Shown here one piece after another: positions 61,960-64,000 of a stretch of DNA of 64,000 nt. The stretch spans positions 52,498,001 to 52,562,000 of the forward strand of contig NC_091249.1 in the NCBI RefSeq assembly GCF_042477335.2. Reading direction: 5' to 3'. A model generated the notes under the pieces. It had not been told where the DNA came from. It saw nothing but the letters and a program-made list of their open reading frames with translations, and ran no database searches. Within the stretch, counting starts at the first letter, position 1. Each line of letters opens with the position of its first letter. This DNA is from Ovis canadensis (taxonomy: Eukaryota > Chordata > Mammalia > Artiodactyla > Bovidae). Both the position numbers and the translations under genes were made by a program.

Positions 61960-64000
61960 TCCTTGAGAGAATTATCAGTTGAAACTGTGTGCTACTTCTA
62001 CATTCTTTTTTAATTGAAGTGACCTTGGTTTATAACATTATGTAGTTTTCACATATGCAACACTGTATTTTGAGTTCTACTACACTGTATTCACTACCAA
62101 AATATTAGTTTCTAACTATCACCACATAGTTGTCCTTCTTTATCCATTTTACCTCCCCCTCTTCTCTCCTCTGGGAACTATTCTGTTCTCTGTGTTTCTT
62201 TTTATGTGAATTGGTTTGTTCATTTATTTAATGGTTTTTTTTTCCCCTTCTCATATACCACACATGACTGAAATCATATAGTGTCTGTCTTTTTGCTTCT
62301 GACTTATTTCCTTCCATCATACCCTCGAGGTCTAGACGGACCTCTGTCAAAAAAATGTCAATAGTTCTTTTATTTTAGCCAAGCAATATTCCATTGTAGA
62401 TACGTACCACATCTTCTTTATCCATTCATCTGTCAATACACACTCAGGTTGCTTCCATATCTTGGCTATTGTAGATAATGCTGTAGTTAATATTGGCATG
62501 CATGTATCTTTTCAAATTAGCGTCTGAGGGCTTTTTTTTTTTTGGAGGGAGGGGCATAAATATCCAGAAGTAGAATTACTAAATGATGTGGTAGTTTTAT
62601 TTTTAAAATTTAAGCAACCTCCATACTATTTTTTATAGTGGCACCACCAATTTACATTCCCACCAATAGTGTACAAGGTTTCCCTTTTCTCCCCATCCTC
62701 TTCAACACTTGTTATTTCTTGTTTTTGTTTTTGGTAACAGCCATTCTAATGGACCTGAGGTGATAGTCTGTGTTTTCTTCCAGAAGTTTTATAGTTTCTC
62801 AGGTCTAATATTCAAGAATTTAATCTATTCTGAGTTGATTTTTTATAGTATTTTTTTTTTTTGCAATTTTAAATGGGATGGTATTCTTAATTTATTTTTC
62901 TTTTAGGTCACAGTTAGTGTATAGAAACAAATTTTTATATGTTGATTTTATATCCTCTAACTTCACCATATTTATTATTTCTAATGGTTTCAGGGTTTTC
63001 TATACATATAAAATCATGTTATCTGCAAATAGTGATAGTTTTACTTTTTCCTTCCTAATTCAACTGTCTTTTATTTATTTTATTGATTGAGTGCTCTGAT
63101 TAGGACTCCAAGACTATCCTGAATGAAGATGGGGAGAGTGGGCATTTTTGTCACATCCCTGACCTTAGGGAACTAGCACTTGGTATTTTAGCATTGATTC
63201 TGATGTTATCAGGGGGTTTGTCATAGATGACTTTTATTATGCTGAGGTACATTCCTTCTATATTCACTTTACTGAGACTTTTTATCATAAAAGGGTACTG
63301 AATTTTTGAACACCCTTTCAACATCATCATCTTTTCTGCATCTGTGAGTTGATGATATAATATTTGTTCTTCACTAGTTTCTCGTGGTTTCCCATGTTGA
63401 TCACCTTTCAGATGTTATACTTGCATCCCAGGAACAAGCCTCACTTGATACGGTGTGTGGTCCTTTTAAGGTTTTGTTGTATTCAGTTACTAATATTTTG
63501 TTGAGACTTTTGGCTCTACATTTATCAGATATAGTGGACTATAATTTTCTTATTTTCCTTGTTGTCATGGTCTGGTTTTGCATAAGGGTAAATTTGGCCT
63601 CATAAAATTAGTAAGGATGGTCTTCTCTCCATTAATTTTTTGGGAAGAATTTGGGGAGGATAAGTATTAAATCTTTGAATGTTTTGTAGAATTCACCCTT
63701 GAAATTGTCATCCTAAACCTTTCATTTTAAGGAGCTTTTTGATTACTGCTTTAATACCTGTACTAATAATTGGTCTATTCAAATTTTGTATACCTTCAGT
63801 CTATAGTTGTGTGAGTCTAAGTTTTATTTTTTCTAGTTTGCCCAGTTCATTGGCTTATAGTTGTTCACAATAGTCTCATAATTCTTTGTACTTCTATTGT
63901 ATTTATTGCTATTTCTGTTCTTTTGTTTCTGATTTTTTTTTGATGTGGACTGTTTTTAAAGTCTTTATTGAATTTGTTACAATATTGCTTTTGTTTTTAT
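61960..64000 (-). mobile_element. Old L1 LINE, minus orientation, runs off right edge
   Basis: Antisense L1 3' UTR wording ('catatagtgtctgtcttttt', 'tatccattcatctgtcaata', 'ttgcttccatatcttggcta') passes into ORF2 RT sequence by 63 kb ('cataagggtaaatttggcct'). More diverged than the L1 at 25-33 kb. Frames are broken throughout. Confidence 0.85.

Overview
This window is vertebrate nuclear DNA from a ruminant of the cattle type (Bovidae). The main evidence is the repeats. Ruminant SINEs (Bov-A, Bov-A2, Bov-tA), the RTE-type LINE BovB and ruminant-type L1 fill more than half of it. An older cetartiodactyl CHR-type SINE and mammal-wide MIR, L2, L1M and MLT1 copies lie beneath them. There are no bacterial, phage or CRISPR features. 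Coding exons are short and widely spaced, with GT/AG splice sites.

Two real genes are supported. (1) On the minus strand, from a CpG-island promoter near 12.1-12.8 kb to beyond the left edge, lies the 5' half of a KRAB zinc-finger gene of the ZNF354 type. It has a non-coding exon ending at 12450, an ATG exon (11353-11408), a KRAB-A exon (6213-6339) and a KRAB-B-type exon (5178-5273). The zinc-finger exon must lie left of position 1. (2) On the plus strand at 39428-42214 lies a complete three-exon PROP1, the pituitary paired-like homeobox gene. It encodes 226 residues and all splice sites are intact. Their close linkage fits the PROP1-ZNF354 neighbourhood I recall from other mammals, clearest in mouse.

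Gene remains: an EEF1A1 processed retrocopy (49037-50744, minus), a 5S rRNA pseudogene (61274-61396), and broken ORFs of BovB and L1.

Layout. 1-12.8 kb: KRAB gene introns with Bov-A2 copies. 13-25 kb: nested SINE, LTR, BovB, MLT1 and old L1 insertions. 25.2-about 33 kb: one long minus-strand ruminant L1 broken by four later insertions, followed by an opposing L1 fragment to 34.4 kb. 34.4-38.7 kb: BovB, MLT1 and a decayed repeat-like tract. 39.4-43 kb: PROP1. 43-51 kb: LTRs, including a nest of an LTR holding another LTR and a SINE that itself holds the EEF1A1 retrocopy. 51-58 kb: BovB copies, a retroviral LTR with a polypurine tract and remnant internal sequence. 58-64 kb: LTR, BovB, CHR SINE, 5S pseudogene and an old L1 that runs off the right edge.

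I found no evidence for a new multi-gene system. The most unusual items are a tandem palindrome whose two copies differ by paired changes (11221-11274), an internally deleted BovB with matching target-site duplications, the multi-level nests, and the PROP1 codon 173 site reported as polymorphic in cattle. Repeat family names are from memory of consensus sequences, not from a database search. Edges without a target-site duplication are approximate.
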